Shown piece after piece: positions 44,793 through 57,050 of a stretch of DNA of 64,000 bases; the stretch's first letter is position 1, and every line of letters begins with the position of its first letter. The DNA comes from Artemisia argyi (taxonomy: Eukaryota; Streptophyta; Magnoliopsida; Asterales; Asteraceae). The stretch covers positions 11,941,987-12,005,986 of the forward strand of contig CM060696.1 of the NCBI GenBank assembly GCA_030686995.1, given 5' to 3'. Made by a program: the position numbers and the translations under genes. The notes below the pieces were generated by a model. That model was not told where the DNA came from, searched no databases, and saw only the letters and a list, made by a program, of their open reading frames with translations.

Positions 44793-45611
44793 CTTAGAAA
44801 AAATAATTAACAATATATGCACTCTTAAAGATATTTAACATATAAGGTATTTTTCTATTTGTTTCTTATGTACGGATGAACAACGAAAAGAACCCCTAGC
44901 AATGACGGTTGTCCATCGTCTCTCATCATCACGTTCGAGTCTATCTACGATTTTTAAATTTATTACAGTATATTCTAGATAGAAGTTTTCATTCATGATA
45001 TGATTTTCATTAGCAAAATCTATGTATACTCGCTCGTCAAAGTTACATTGTAATCACCTATCTTCCAGTGTCACGAAAATAAGGATTATGCTATACAAAT
45101 GTTCATTGTTTTTATAATTTATTTTCTGTTTATTAATGGGGTTTTCCAACAACAAAAAAAAGGTTCATTTGAACTTTGAAGGATGGTTGTGAAAGATTGA
45201 TAATTTTTTGTGTTTTTATCATTTCTATTTTGTTTATTGTTCAATTTTTATTGTCTTCTTTTCTCATGATTTGCCCTGTTTGAGGAAAATAGCCTACTGG
45301 TGTAATTCAATAGTGGGTTATAAGTTAAAAGTCTTAATATTGTGATGTTGAAGAAGAAACACAAGCAAAGTTCCAGCAAGATGTATAGACTTGTTTTGTG
45401 ATTGGGTCCCTTCTTGCTTAGTACTTTTTAAAAGGTTCTTTGTAAGTAACGAATAAGGCGAGGAGACGATTGCAGATGGTCGCATACTTCTTTTAATTAA
45501 AAATTTTGAAAAAGAAATAAATAGTAGTATACTAGTATGTGTTAAATATTTTTATAAGTCATGTTTTGTTAAATTAGGTATGGAAGTACAATACTCTACC
45601 AAAAAAAACTC
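44793..45611. other. Segment unique to copy B
   Basis: About 0.8 kb without a counterpart in copy A and without coding signal, TIRs or TSD that I could identify. It is either an insertion in B or sequence lost from A near its T tract. Confidence 0.5.
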
Positions 45612-46463
45612 TATATAATCTAAATGCTAAACTCTTTTACCCTACTTATTACACTAATTTCCCGTAACAGGGACAGGCCCAAAATAAAAAATTGACAGCC
45701 GGTTTTGACACTTAATGCTCTTTGGCTCCTTTGCCAGCTAGCGAAAGGTACATCAAAATTGGAGACTTTAGCTCAAGGCTTGCCGTAATACAAGAGCATG
45801 CCCCACAAGTCCATGGTGTTTTAACAATGAGTAAATTGCACAACGCATCCATGCATGTTGGTGTGTCCAAATCGCAAGCTCAATCCATGTAACTTCAAAA
45901 GTTACCCATACTCCCCCTTTTACCCAGATGAGGGTATTTTTGTCATTTACTGAAAGTTCACCACATTCGAAGCTATTGGGACTGCGCCTATGATTTGGAC
46001 AAGATACGTGCACAATTTTTGCAATTTACTGTTTAAAAATTAACTATATGTTTTTCTTTCTATCATTAACACATGCCAAAAAGAAAGTACGAACTACATT
46101 TTGGGTAGTATATTTAAATTTTGGTACATCAAAACTTTTTCGTTCATACGAGTTTGATTTTGTTGTTGGGCTTTAGACCATTGGATAACGGTCAATTTTC
46201 TTCTAATTTCAAAACAAATAGCAGTTGGAATTTAATACATCTTACAGAGGCAACCGTTGGGTAACGGTCATATATACCTCTCTATAAAGTAATATTCCTT
46301 GTTCACCTATACATAAAACCGGCCGTTCATGACCATTACCCAACGATCATTTAAACCATTATCTTTCTATAAATTGAAAATAATTCTGACACACAGTTAC
46401 ACATTTTCGTTTTGCATTTTTCATTCTTCTGGCGTACCTACCTCTCAACTAATGTGCATCACT

Positions 46464-46865
46464 TTTGTAATTCAAAATGTTTTATGTCCTTATGACCATC
46501 TTAAGGCTGCTACAGATGTAACTGGATGGAGAAACGTTGCAGCGAAAAATGTCCATCCACTATTGGCTCAGAAAGTCTCTAAAGAAATAGGTGTGAAGAA
46601 ACATTCCGAAAGTCTAGCAGGAGATTTATCCTATGTGACCTGCAAAAATTGGTGTTTGCCGAACATTTCCTTGAGCGTGTTTGGGGCTAATGCCTTTGTT
46701 AGCATAATCTGGATATTCTTGCTGCCGGTATTCATTCAGATCATGCGAAGACTGTGTTTGATGACTCTCATTGTAAGCGATTTCTCATTGCTTATAAAAA
46801 CATCATTGCCAATAATTCGATTTGTTTACAAATTTAAATTGGGTTATGGCTTTTATATGTGTTAA
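46464..46865 (+). pseudogene. Second copy of the unrecognised gene fragment
   Basis: Homologous to 9974-10405 with scattered substitutions, for example KVSKEIGVKKHSESLAGDL in place of KVPKEIGVKKYSESLAGDL. The same apparent frame change follows SLAGDLSYVTC. The ORF starts earlier here only because the upstream stop differs. Function unknown. Confidence 0.35.
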
Positions 46866-46868
46866 TTA

Positions 46869-48534
46869 TCAGGTCAAAAGGAGGGATATTTCTTTATAAA
46901 GGTCTTCATTAAAAGTGGCAAACACTTTCAACTCATTCATCAAAATTTCAACAGCTGCAGCACGGTTCTTCTTATCTAGGACTTCAAGGTACTTCTGCTT
47001 GCGTATCTCAAAGTAAATTTTCATCTAATATTTATTAATATTATCGTCAACCTTCGTAAATGCAGCCAGATAGTTGTTTGATGAACTGATGCAATCACAG
47101 GTTTTGCACAATCAAACAAGCACAAGGTTTGAACAAGAATCGATTCTATAATAACTACAACATAAAAGTGTTTACATTGTATTATTGGACACACTTAAAA
47201 CATTACATTGTATCTCCTATTTATACTAAACAATGGTTGCCATTTGAACCATCGTGTCTGTTGAAAGGGTTGTGTCCATTCGACATGCCCTTTCATAATT
47301 TACAGAATATTAACTAACTAATCGGTTAATAAGTTTCCTATCTACATAAACAGCCCTTTGGCTTTCATTTATTATACTAATAACATACTATCTATTATGT
47401 TTTGACATCTAATGATATTAAGGAGTCAACATCTCCCCCTTAATTCATTAATGTCAAATTATTCTTGAGTGATGTCCTTCTTGATCTTCGAACAATGATT
47501 TCAAAAATCATTGCTATCTTGACTGTTTGCTCCTTCATCCTTCTGATCTTCATTGCTTGCATCTCTAACACCAAGCCGGTTCTCATGATCTTCTGTGTAC
47601 CCATCCATAACTGTCCTACCTATTGAACCTTCAAAGCTTTGTGGGTTGATCTCTTCTGCATTCTTACTGCTATCACCCTTCTCTACTTGTGCTTTCTCTG
47701 TCCATGATACTTGGGCAGTGTCTTGGTATACCAGAACCATGTCTATGAACTTGGTAAAGCAATCTTTTGTTGCTTCTCCTTTTCCTCAGTTGTTAGGCCC
47801 TGCATTTGTGCAATGGTTCTCCATTTGTTACCGAGTGTAACCATTTATCTCCATCACCCTTCCACCGAGACTCTTCGTTCCCAGCGTGTTTTTTCTTTGG
47901 TGTCTTTTCCTTCTTTTGATCTTCATGATCAAACACTTGAATCAAACTCTTGTAATCTTTCAACCTTCGCTCTTGATTGGTTTTTCCCAGGTTTAGAAAC
48001 CTTTGGCTCTGATACCACTGATGAACTGATGCAATCACAGGTTTTGCACAATCAAACAAGCACAAGGTTTGAACAAGAATCGATTCTATAATAACTACAA
48101 CATAAAAGTGTTTACATTGTATTATTAGACACACTTAAAACATTACATTGTATCTCCTATTTATACTAAACAATGGTTGCCATTTGAACCATCGTGTCTG
48201 TTGAAAGGGTTGTGTCCATTCGACATGCCCTTTCATAATTTACAGAATATTAACTAACTAATCGATTAATAAGTTTCCTATCTACATAAACAGCCCTTTG
48301 GCTTTCATTTATTATACTAATAACATACTATCTATTATGTTTTGACATCTAATGATATTAAGGAGTCAACATTGTCAACTTCCTCCCAGTCACAACTCAT
48401 CACCAATTCTCAAAGTGACGCATATTGAAGAAAAACCCAGATTCTTTCTCCAACCGATGAACAGTATCTTTAAACATTTCTTCATTTAGAAACTGAAGTA
48501 TCAAAATCACAAGCTCTCTATAGAGAGAAGACAT
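46869..48534 (-). pseudogene. TOPLESS-like N-terminal fragment, copy B
   Basis: Minus strand. The ATG at 48534 opens the same LisH sequence as copy A, but a one-base deletion in the segment matching 10610-10620 shifts the frame. An LTR element (47079-48371) then interrupts the CTLH coding region. The portion left of the element keeps the MKIYFEIRKQKYLEVLDKKN segment that copy A has lost, so B preserves the older structure there. A deletion of about 58 bp between short GTCA repeats removes the codons after ISLLLT and gives an early stop. It is clearly non-functional. Confidence 0.75.
47079..48371 (-). mobile_element. Short non-autonomous LTR (TRIM-like) element
   Basis: 1,293 bp, minus-oriented. 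Two 353-bp LTRs (47079-47431 and 48019-48371) differ at about two positions by eye. On the minus strand the LTR runs TGTTGACTCC...TTCATCA. It is followed by a perfect PBS TGGTATCAGAGCC (48017-48005), and AATTAAGGGGGAGA precedes the other LTR as a polypurine tract. The 587-bp interior lacks gag-pol motifs; its open frames are Lys/Glu-rich and unrecognised. Flanks TTGTT and TTGTC match at four of five TSD positions. Copy A has no insertion at the same site. Confidence 0.88.
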
Positions 48535-48868
48535 GTCTCTTCCAGAAACTTCCGATGAACTTGATTGATTTTTACTAGAGAGAGAAAGTTTGTTTTTTAG
48601 AGAGAGAGAATATCTCCTCTAACATGCATATGGTCAAATACTTGATGCTCCGGAATTGGATAATATAATGTGATTTTTTGCTTATGTTTCTCTAGGTTTA
48701 ATCATTTCGCTTTTCAGAACATATGTTTATGTATGTTTACTTTGGCACTAGATATCCCATGGCCAATGTCATCCACTGTGGGCTTAAAGTCTTTAAAAAA
48801 TGTTTATGTGTGTGTGTTATTGTTATATGCATTTACAGAGCATGCACTATTTTGAATGGTCATCATTG

Positions 48869-49508
48869 TGTTGGATTTAGTGTCCAAGTCATAACTAATT
48901 GGTACGACTATTGTCAAAAGTAGTGTCCTTTTCGAGTCTCCCTCAGTGAACCGTTAAGAGAAATAATAAAGGAAAGATAATATTAATTAGAATTAATATT
49001 ACGTGTATAATTAATTTGTTTGTTAATTATCAAAATTGGTAATTTAATTGGAAGCTAATTATAAAGAAGTTTGGGACATTCTTTGGAAAAGTCTCACATC
49101 GCTCCAAAGGGTAAACCAAACCCCTTGCTTTCCTTATAAATAGAAGGAGCATGCCAAGGCTTTCTTTGCTCATTCCAACTATCTCATTCTGACTCCTTAT
49201 AAGAGTCTTTCGTATTGACGGGACCCTAGGAGTTTGAAGAATAGTTTCTCTTTGGTTCGTGGGTGTGAGCTATTAGAGGTACTCTCGGTTGAGTACTCGC
49301 CTCCAAGATCGACCAAGGTGGTCCGCGTGTGAGAAATTTGATTTTCTCAAAGGTTAGTAATTTTCTTATTTCTTATTTAATTATTTATTTGTTTTAAGTT
49401 GCTTTTAGTCAATTAGGTTTAGATCCTTTATAGTTTAGTTTCCTTCTTGCCCTAGATTATTATTATTTCCATTACTTATTAATCTAGTTAGGAATAGAAA
49501 ACCCATCA
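48869..49508 (+). repeat. 5' LTR of the outer copia element
   Basis: 640 bp, boundaries set by the TG at the break in copy B of the duplication and by CA one base before the PBS. It contains a TATA-like CCTTATAAATAGAAGG at about 49132, a good candidate for the element's promoter. Confidence 0.85.
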
Positions 49509-49521
49509 GTGGTATCAGAGC

Positions 49522-50409
49522 TTTAGCCTAATTCTATTAGCACTTAAAAAGTAAATTGTTAACATTTGATAAGTGTAAATAATAATTGTATATTATATTA
49601 TTGTCTTATGATCTTTGAATGTTAATATGAATTTACATTTTGAACCTTATATTTTAAAATGTTTAAAATAGAACCCAAAAGTTTAATATGTTTAAATAAA
49701 ACCTTATATATAATTGTTATACTATATGTATCACTAAAACTAAATACATCATTAGTCAATTGGTGGACCGGCTCACCTATAGTGAACAAACTATAAGATA
49801 GGAATTAGGGGGGCCGCCGACCTGCTTCTCCGCTTCTTCGTGCTTTCAATGGAGCTGCCGAGAACTTTTGATAGGATGATGTATATATATTAAAAGTGTT
49901 AATATAAAAGCACTAAAATAAAATTCATGTTTTAGATATATAGAAAATGTGATTAGTATGCTAACCCATGAAAACCGCACATCTATCGTATGGGGTGTTA
50001 ATGGAGCGTGTGTGGTTTTCCGACATATTAATAAGGGAGCATAAGTGAAAGGTGATGTGGGTCTCGCGATTCTCGGGCTGACTCAAGTCGGGTACCACGC
50101 GGGTTTTTGCATGTCTAAATTCACCATCTTATTCATGATCCTCGGCATCCCAGTCGTGAGTAGTAGATGAACATATCCGAGATTAACATGCCATTGATCA
50201 AAATCAATAAACTCAAAAGAACTAGGAATTTTATAGAGAATGAAATTGACAAAGACATTGTCTACCTAAAATAAATTTGTGATATGATTACGGCAACCCT
50301 CTTCATAAAACGAATCTAAAATATAGATCCTAGCCTTAATTTAATATTGGGTAAATGATTAAGGAATATTCATGCTAAACTAAAACTGTTTTATCTTATA
50401 GATCACTAC
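49522..50409. other. Untranslated leader of the outer copia element
   Basis: Non-coding sequence between PBS and gag. It includes a GC-richer patch (about 49750-49860 and 49980-50110) that does not read as protein. Nothing more can be supported. Confidence 0.4.
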
Positions 50410-51900
50410 TGAAAATGGTGTCAATCCTCCCGTTCCAAATCCCTCACATAACTCAAACTTCTCATTACTCTCAATTCTTGGGAGGGAAAGACTCACCGGT
50501 CCTAACTATATGGACTGGATGTGAAACCTTAGGTTCACCCTAAGGTATGAGAACAAAGAGTATGTTCTCGATGATCAAATTCCCAAAATTGATAATTATT
50601 CAACCCAAGAAGAGATTGAAGCTCACCGAAAGCACTATGATGATACGAACAAAGTGTCATGCATCATGGCATCTTCCATGAGCCCTAACTGCAAAAGACT
50701 TTTGAGAACACTTGGGCTTATGAAATGAACCAACAGCTCAAAGAAATGTTTCAGGCAAAGGCAAGCAAAGAATGCCTTGATGTTGTTAAATCCCTCATGG
50801 CTTGCAAACCGAAACCTAGAGCCTCAATTTGTGCTTTTCTCTTAGAGATGAAAGGGTACTTTGACAGATTGGAATCTCTAAACATGGTATTCGATACTGA
50901 GATTACTATCAACATAATCCTATCTGGTCTTCCTGCTGATTACAATCAGTTTGTGCTCTCGTATCAAATGAACGGGAAAGAGACCTCAATAATGGAACTC
51001 CATAGCTTGTTGCAAACCGCTGAGCAAGGGATCAAGAAGATTGACATGCCCTCTACTTCAGCGGCTCCTGTGTTGACTGTTGGTCATAATGCAAAGAAAA
51101 GAAAGACTTCTCATTCCAACTGGAAAGGAAAGGCCACAAAAGGAAAGTCCGATCATGGGTCTAAGAGAAAGGCTGAATATGAGATTGCACCAATAAGTGA
51201 TCTAAAGGAAGCAGTGTGCTTCTACTGCAACACAAGGGGACATTGGAAGCATAGCTGCCCAAAATATCTGAAGGACCTGAAAGACGGAAAGGTCGAAAAA
51301 GGTAGTCACTCAGGTATGTTTATGATCGAACTCCACAATACTACAACTTCTAATTCGTGGGTCTTGGAAACAGGATGTGGTACTCACATGTGCACTGTAT
51401 TGCAGGGTCTAAAGGAAAGTAGGAAGTTGAAGCATGGAGAGCTCAACTTAGTCATGGGAAACAGGAAAATCACACCTGTGACGAAGATTGGAAAGTACGA
51501 GTTCATGCTAAAGTCTGGAGTTAGGATAAATTTAAATAATTGTTGTTATTCGTCAGAAATGACAAGAAACATTATTTCATTTCATGCTTTGTTTAAGGAT
51601 GGTTATCAATTTTCATTTGACAATGAGAATGGAGATATTTTGGTTTTTTCAAATGGTTGTTTTATATTTAAAGCTTCTCCTTGCAAAGGCATATATGAAA
51701 CTGTTGAATGTATTAGTGATAAAGGCAATGTGATTTTAATTGTTGGTTCGTCTAATGAGCTTGATAAATCAAAATTGTGGCATTCTCATCCTGGGTACAT
51801 AAATAAGAAACGCATTGCCTAACTCCAAAAGTATGGACTGTTGGAATCATTCGACTTCAAATTGGATGATGTATGCAAGTCTTGCTTATTGGGAAAGATG
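50410..51900 (+). pseudogene. Gag-protease of the outer copia element
   Basis: The frame first reads GVNPPVPNPSHNSNF and LGRERLTGPNYMDWM, a typical copia Gag start, then meets a TGA (about 50521) and another stop or shift near 50690. From 50725 it is open: capsid-like ILSGLPADYNQFVLSY, a CCHC zinc knuckle (CFYCNTRGHWKHSC, about 51219-51260) and the protease region with WVLETGCGTHMC, where Glu stands at the expected catalytic Asp. A stop at about 51822 precedes LQKYGLLES and the CKSCLLGKM finger end, where the nested element lies. The 49522-50409 leader has no gene. Confidence 0.85.
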
Positions 51901-51902
51901 AC

Positions 51903-52236
51903 TGTTAGAATCGTATTTTTATTTATAAAAAGTGTCGGTCATTAATGTGTTGTTATAGGTTGCTTTAGAATATCAATATGATGAAGTTTATGCTTAGTAC
52001 TCATGTTTTGTAAAAGTCTAAGGGCCATTAATGTAATAAAGTAAAAGATTAGAGATGCCCTAGACTGTTAGTATAAATACTCTTGTAAACCTCATTTGAG
52101 AGGTTGGTTCTCTTAGTCTTAACAAGGTTATTATTTCACACACTAGAGTTCCCACTCACTCTCTCTCTCTACTTACTTTCTCTCTCTAGGTTTAAGCTTG
52201 ATTCAATAGTGATTTAGGTTGTTCTACGGTCCTACA
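51903..52236 (+). repeat. 5' LTR of the nested copia element
   Basis: 334 bp, TGTTAGAATCG...CCTACA, with a CT-rich microsatellite near its end. GTGGTATCAATCGCC follows at 52238; its first eight PBS bases (TGGTATCA) match initiator-Met tRNA and the rest diverges. Confidence 0.93.
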
Positions 52237-52329
52237 AGTGGTATCAATCGCCTAGGGATAATTTTAGGTTGCTTTAGATCGTTTTTTGGTGAAAAAATCT
52301 GTTTTCTTGAGAAACAGCTACTGTTCATC

Positions 52330-52800
52330 GCTTTATTAGTGAGTTAGGAAAGTTTCTGTCGAGTTAGGTTAGTTTTTCTATCGAGTTTGAAGAAAACTAG
52401 CGAGTTTGGATTTCTCAAATTTTGGCGAGTTAGAAAAGTAAGCGAGTTTGGACTTTTCTATCGAGTTTGGGATAAAAGTTAGCGAGTTAGGTTCATTTGG
52501 CGAGTTAGCCAGTTAGCGAGTTAGCTAACATTCCTTATCGTTTATCGAGTAAGGATTTTTGTACTCCAATCTTCGACGAACCTCTGCCCAAATTTTTAAA
52601 CTTACCGAGTATGAAAGTATTTAAAACTTACCGAGTTTGATATTAAGTAATACCGAGTTTGACAACTATGAAGGACATACCGAGTTTGGATTTTTAAGGA
52701 CATACCGAGTTAGACAACTTTCAAATACATACCGAGTTTGGAATTCTTTCAAATATATACCGAGTTTGGAATTCTCTCCATACATACCGAGTTAGACCAA
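52330..52800 (+). repeat. Degenerate CGAGTTNG repeats in the leader
   Basis: About 18 copies of CGAGTTTGG, CGAGTTAG or close variants at irregular 15-45-bp spacing. The 5' half has GCGAGT/TCGAGT forms and the 3' half ATACCGAGT forms. A 17-nt A tract follows. The region is non-coding and precedes the gag start. Confidence 0.85.
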
Positions 52801-53200
52801 AAAAAAAAAAAAAAATTGGCGGGAAAATTTGAGTAAAATTTATTTTTTACAGGAGATTAAACGTTCAATTTTTACGCGAGATTCAAAGTTTGGTATAACG
52901 TTGAAATTTTTGACCCGAAATTCAAATTTTTAGGCCAAAATTCAAATTATTTTGGGTAAAATTTGGCGTCAAAATTTTGAAAACTCAAATTTTTCTGGTA
53001 ACCTTAGAATTGTATTTCTTTGTGTTTTTCAAATTTTGAGAAAGAAAATTTTCGTATTCATTTTTTGGAGGGAAAATTTGAAATCACAAAATATCAACCG
53101 AGAACGCTTTTCAACTTCACCAAAACATCTAATCTACAACAACAACCTTTGTTATCTTTCAAAAGATCCTAAGAACAACTTTTCACTTAGAAGTCAATCC

Positions 53201-55428
53201 ATGGCAACTCAACAAGATATTCATGCAGCCGGTGCGGAAAATCGACCTCCAATGCTTGAAAAAGGTGGATATCTCCCATGGACAAGCCGCATGCTTCGTT
53301 ACATCAAAACAAAACCTGATGGTAAATTAATGATCAACTCTATTACAAATGGTCCATTCAAGCCAAGACAAGTTCAAATTGAAGGTAATCCAAATACAAC
53401 ACCTCCTACTCAACCATTCGTGTGTGAACAAACAGAAGCAGATTACACAGAAGAAGACAAGAAGCAGATCGCTGCAGATGATATGGCAATGCATTTAATC
53501 CAACTTGGATTACCACGGGAGATCTTTGCTGCGGTCGACAGCTGTGAAACTGCTTATGCTATGTGGGAACGTGTTAGAAGGATATGTCATGGAACAGAGA
53601 TTGGACAACAAGACGTTGAGAACAAACTTCTTACTGAAGGGGAGAATTTACATCCACTAAAGGTGAACAGATTGAATCCTACTACACAAGGTTTTGCACT
53701 TTGATGAATGAGTTAATCAGAAACAAGTTGACACCTCGAACAATTGCAACAAACATCAAATTCATCAATAACCTTCCAGAAGAATGGGGTCGTTATGTTA
53801 CAATTGTCAATCAAACAAAGGATTTACATAAGGTGAATTATGATCAACTCTATGACTTTTTGAATCAAAACCAAGCTGAGGCTAATGAAGTAAGGAAAGA
53901 AAGATTGGCAAAGAATCATGATCCTCTTGCATTAATTGCTACTACACCAACACCGCTACCAGTGAACACACAACAACCATCATCATCTTCCACTCACAAC
54001 TACATGCAACCTTCATACATTCAACAAACAACACCGGTCTACCAACAACAGTTCTACCCACAGCAACAACAACATGTTATTCCACAACAGCAATACCAAC
54101 AATTCCAAGAACTAGAATTCACTGAAAATGATGAAGCTACTGCAGCATTGACCCAAGCGTTTGCTTTTCTGTCAAAGGCATTCAAAGGACGTTATTCTAC
54201 ACCAACAAACAACAACCAAAGGATTTCATCGAACACTCGCAACAAGCAGATTGCTCAGCCGAGTTTCAATATGGGTAATGGAGGCCAAATGGTTAGAGTT
54301 TATGGGAATCAACAAGGATATGCTACTGGATTTAATATGGGCAATCAGAATATGCAGAATGCAGGTCAGTATGCAGGGAATCAGTATGGTCAGTATGCAG
54401 GGAATCAGTTGGGTCAGTTTGTTGGAAATCAGAGGGGTCAGAATGTTGGTAATCAGGCAATGGGTAATCAGAATAGAAATGTTGCAGCTCCAGTAGTTGG
54501 GAATTTGGGAAATGTGAATCAGGGTAATCCGGTAAAGTGTTTCAACTGTCAGGGTGTAGGTCATATGGCAAGGAACTGTCCTACTAAGCCGAACAAGAAA
54601 GACACAGCGTACTTGCAGAAAGCATTACTGTTGGCACAAAAGAATGAGGCAGGGTTTCAGTTGAACGCAGAGGAGAATGATTTTATGGCTCTTATGGATG
54701 ACATGGAAGATAGAGAGGATATCGATGCGAACTGCATATTCATGGCGAATCTTCAGGAAGCTAAGTATGACACGGATTCTGATACACTTCCTGTTTATGA
54801 CACCAATGCACCATCTGAGGTATCAAATTTCAACACAAGTCACAATAATGATATATTTGATATGTCTCCTCATGAGGAACAGCATTTTGAGAAGCAAGCA
54901 TCCACTTATGATACATTCCTGGACACGCCAAGTAGTAGCAATACTCCTTCAGCGACTCCAGATGTGAATCATAATGGAGGCTTCGTTTCACAGCATGCTG
55001 AGAATGATGAGGAAACACGTGCTTTTTTTGAATCATTATTGAATAATTGTCGTATTGAAATTGAGAATGTGAAAAAGGTCAATCGCGACGTTAAGGCTGC
55101 GAATGTTAAATTGACCGCTGAGCTTGAGAGTTACAAAGAAAACGTTAAAGCTTTTGAATTTCATAACAAAAGAGTGTCTGAATTAGAAACTGGTTATCAA
55201 AATTCCGTTTCAAGGGAAAAACAATTGCAACTCAAGTTTGATACACTTGATGTTAATTCTTTCAAGAAGATAAAAGCTTTAAACGCGGAAATTTCTGATT
55301 TACAAAACCAACTTTCTAAACAAAAAACAGCTTATACCAATCTTGAAAAAGAAAGGGATGAGTTGAAAAAGGACTTTGCAAAGAAAGAAGACAAACTTTT
55401 GGCCGAAATCGTAGAGTCAGACACATGA
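53201..55428 (+). pseudogene. SIRE-like gag with frameshift
   Basis: The ATG at 53201 gives MATQQDIHAAGAENRPPML and a UBN2-type capsid region (AADDMAMHLIQLGLPREIF, SCETAYAMWERV). The reading then ends at 53704, and the family sequence continues in the adjacent frame from about 53701 (MNELIRNKLTPRTIATNIKF, FINNLPEEWGRYV), so one indel lies just upstream. A Gln-rich stretch and Gly/Asn/Gln-rich QYAGNQ repeats (about 54360-54480) precede a CCHC zinc knuckle (CFNCQGVGHMARNC, 54540-54580). An acidic region and a coiled coil follow. Confidence 0.88.
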
Positions 55429-57050
55429 TTGCACATTTAGAAGAATTAGTGGTTAAGTCGGGTCAGTCAAGTCAAACAATGAAAATGATTTCAAATCAAA
55501 CTAATCCGATTTACCATACGAAACATAAAGTGGCTCTTGGTAACAACACCCCCAGTAATCTCAAGAAAGCTCAGCAAGAACAGAATGTTTTGTATAATGG
55601 TAATGTGATTTACACTAAACATGATCCTCCTGTCGTTCGGGATTCTGTGCAAACGATAGAACATGTCGAAGAGAGCATAAATAAAATGAAACAAAAGGAT
55701 TTGAAACCCATTAATTACAACAAATTGAACAAACTTTCGGGAATTACTTTTGTTCCACAAAAAGAACCATCTGTGTTTTCCATAAAACGACCGTTCTCAA
55801 AAATGTTTTCTAAGAAAGTAATTGTTTCCAAATCTCTTTCAAAAATGGAACAAATGTCTTCTAACAACACTTTTAATACAAGTAAGGCTAGAGACATTCT
55901 GGATGACGTTAAAAAGAGAATTCAAGAACTTCAAAATATTGTTAATTCTAAAACTACAATCAGTATTAACAACTGGCATTCCAGTTTTCATATTGAGCAG
56001 AAAAAGGTTTTTGAAAACGAAATTACTATCCCACTGAATAACATCAGTGCGAGGGTAATCCATTTTGAACAAGCTTTCTTAAAAGAAACGGCCGACTTTG
56101 TCAAGGACCACAAATCCCTGGTAAACGAAGCTAATGATACTCGTGAAAACATGAATGTTTTGGAAAACCTAAATGATTCTCTCTTCGAAGCTGCTATGAC
56201 CACTGATATTATGTCCATCATTTTACAAACATATTCAGTTCAAGATGATGAAAGACTAAGAGCTGAGACCTCCGCAATTGTTTCAAAATATGAAAATGCT
56301 CTTATAAAGCTTGAAAAAGAAAATGTGTCGTATTTTAAACAACTTGATCGAAAAAAGGAATAATGCAAGTATGACAAATTGTCGTATGAGCGTGCCTTAA
56401 AGAACATGAAAGAGCAAAATGATCTTTTGAGGGCTCAGCTTGAAAATCAAAAAGGAAAGGGTGAGGAAACCAAGTTTGCAAAACCATTGACTTCGGAGAA
56501 ACCAACTGTTTCAAACACGGTTCAAAAACAAAAAATGTCAATTTCACGGTTTGCTCCAAAAGTCGATGAGAAAAAGGATTTGACAAAACCAGTCACTCCA
56601 ACACCCTTGCCTAAGAAAAGTGAAAATGAAAAGATTGTTGATAAAGGAAAAGCGATTGTCGAAACACCAAAAGTGATAGCACCTGGCCTTTTTAGGATTA
56701 GTCCCACTAGTGCGTCTGCCTCAACATCTAAGACAAATGACAAGTGCATAAAGGCTAATTCTAAAGAATATAGGGATGCTAAAAAGGACAACAATATAAA
56801 TCCTAATGTGTGTGCCTTATCTTCTACAGGATTAGAAAGCACCTCTAGGAGCAGCAGACTAAAGCCTAGGAGCAATACAAGGAACAATAGAGTCTCGCCT
56901 GTCTCTAAGAGTAGTTGCAAGAATAAAGTTGAAGAAGTAGAAGAACACCCTAGGAATTTATCGCTTTCTAATAAAAGACATATTTCATCTGAATGTAATG
57001 TCGAGAGTACTGGTTCTAATTCATGTAATGACACTGTTTGTTGAATATGC
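55060..57050 (+). pseudogene. Coiled-coil extension between Gag and protease
   Basis: Long heptad-type Lys/Glu/Leu sequence (ELESYKENVKAFEFHNKRVSELE; LEKERDELKKDFAKKEDKL), then a second helical block in another frame (55425-56363; DILDDVKKRIQELQNI, IVSKYENALIKLEKEN). After a TAA comes a third (56379-57044; SYERALKNMKEQNDLLRAQLE) and a basic Ser-rich segment. Stops or shifts at 55428, 56363 and 57043 divide it. This extension is typical of SIRE-type Gag in my recollection; its role in the particle is not established. Confidence 0.7.

Larger units (their letters stand above)
44482..48868. repeat. Dispersed segmental duplication, copy B
   Basis: Collinear with 8711-11080. An unmatched segment (44793-45611) stands in place of the T-tract region of copy A. 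It carries the same AACGG block (about 46180-46375), the unrecognised fragment and the TOPLESS fragment, and is interrupted by a 1.3-kb LTR element at 47079-48371. It ends abruptly at a copia LTR at 48869, exactly where copy A continues into unrelated sequence at 11081. Confidence 0.85.

Noticed and set aside
45768..46013. 81-codon minus frame in copy B
   Set aside because: The homologous region in copy A does not keep the frame and it lacks protein-like features.
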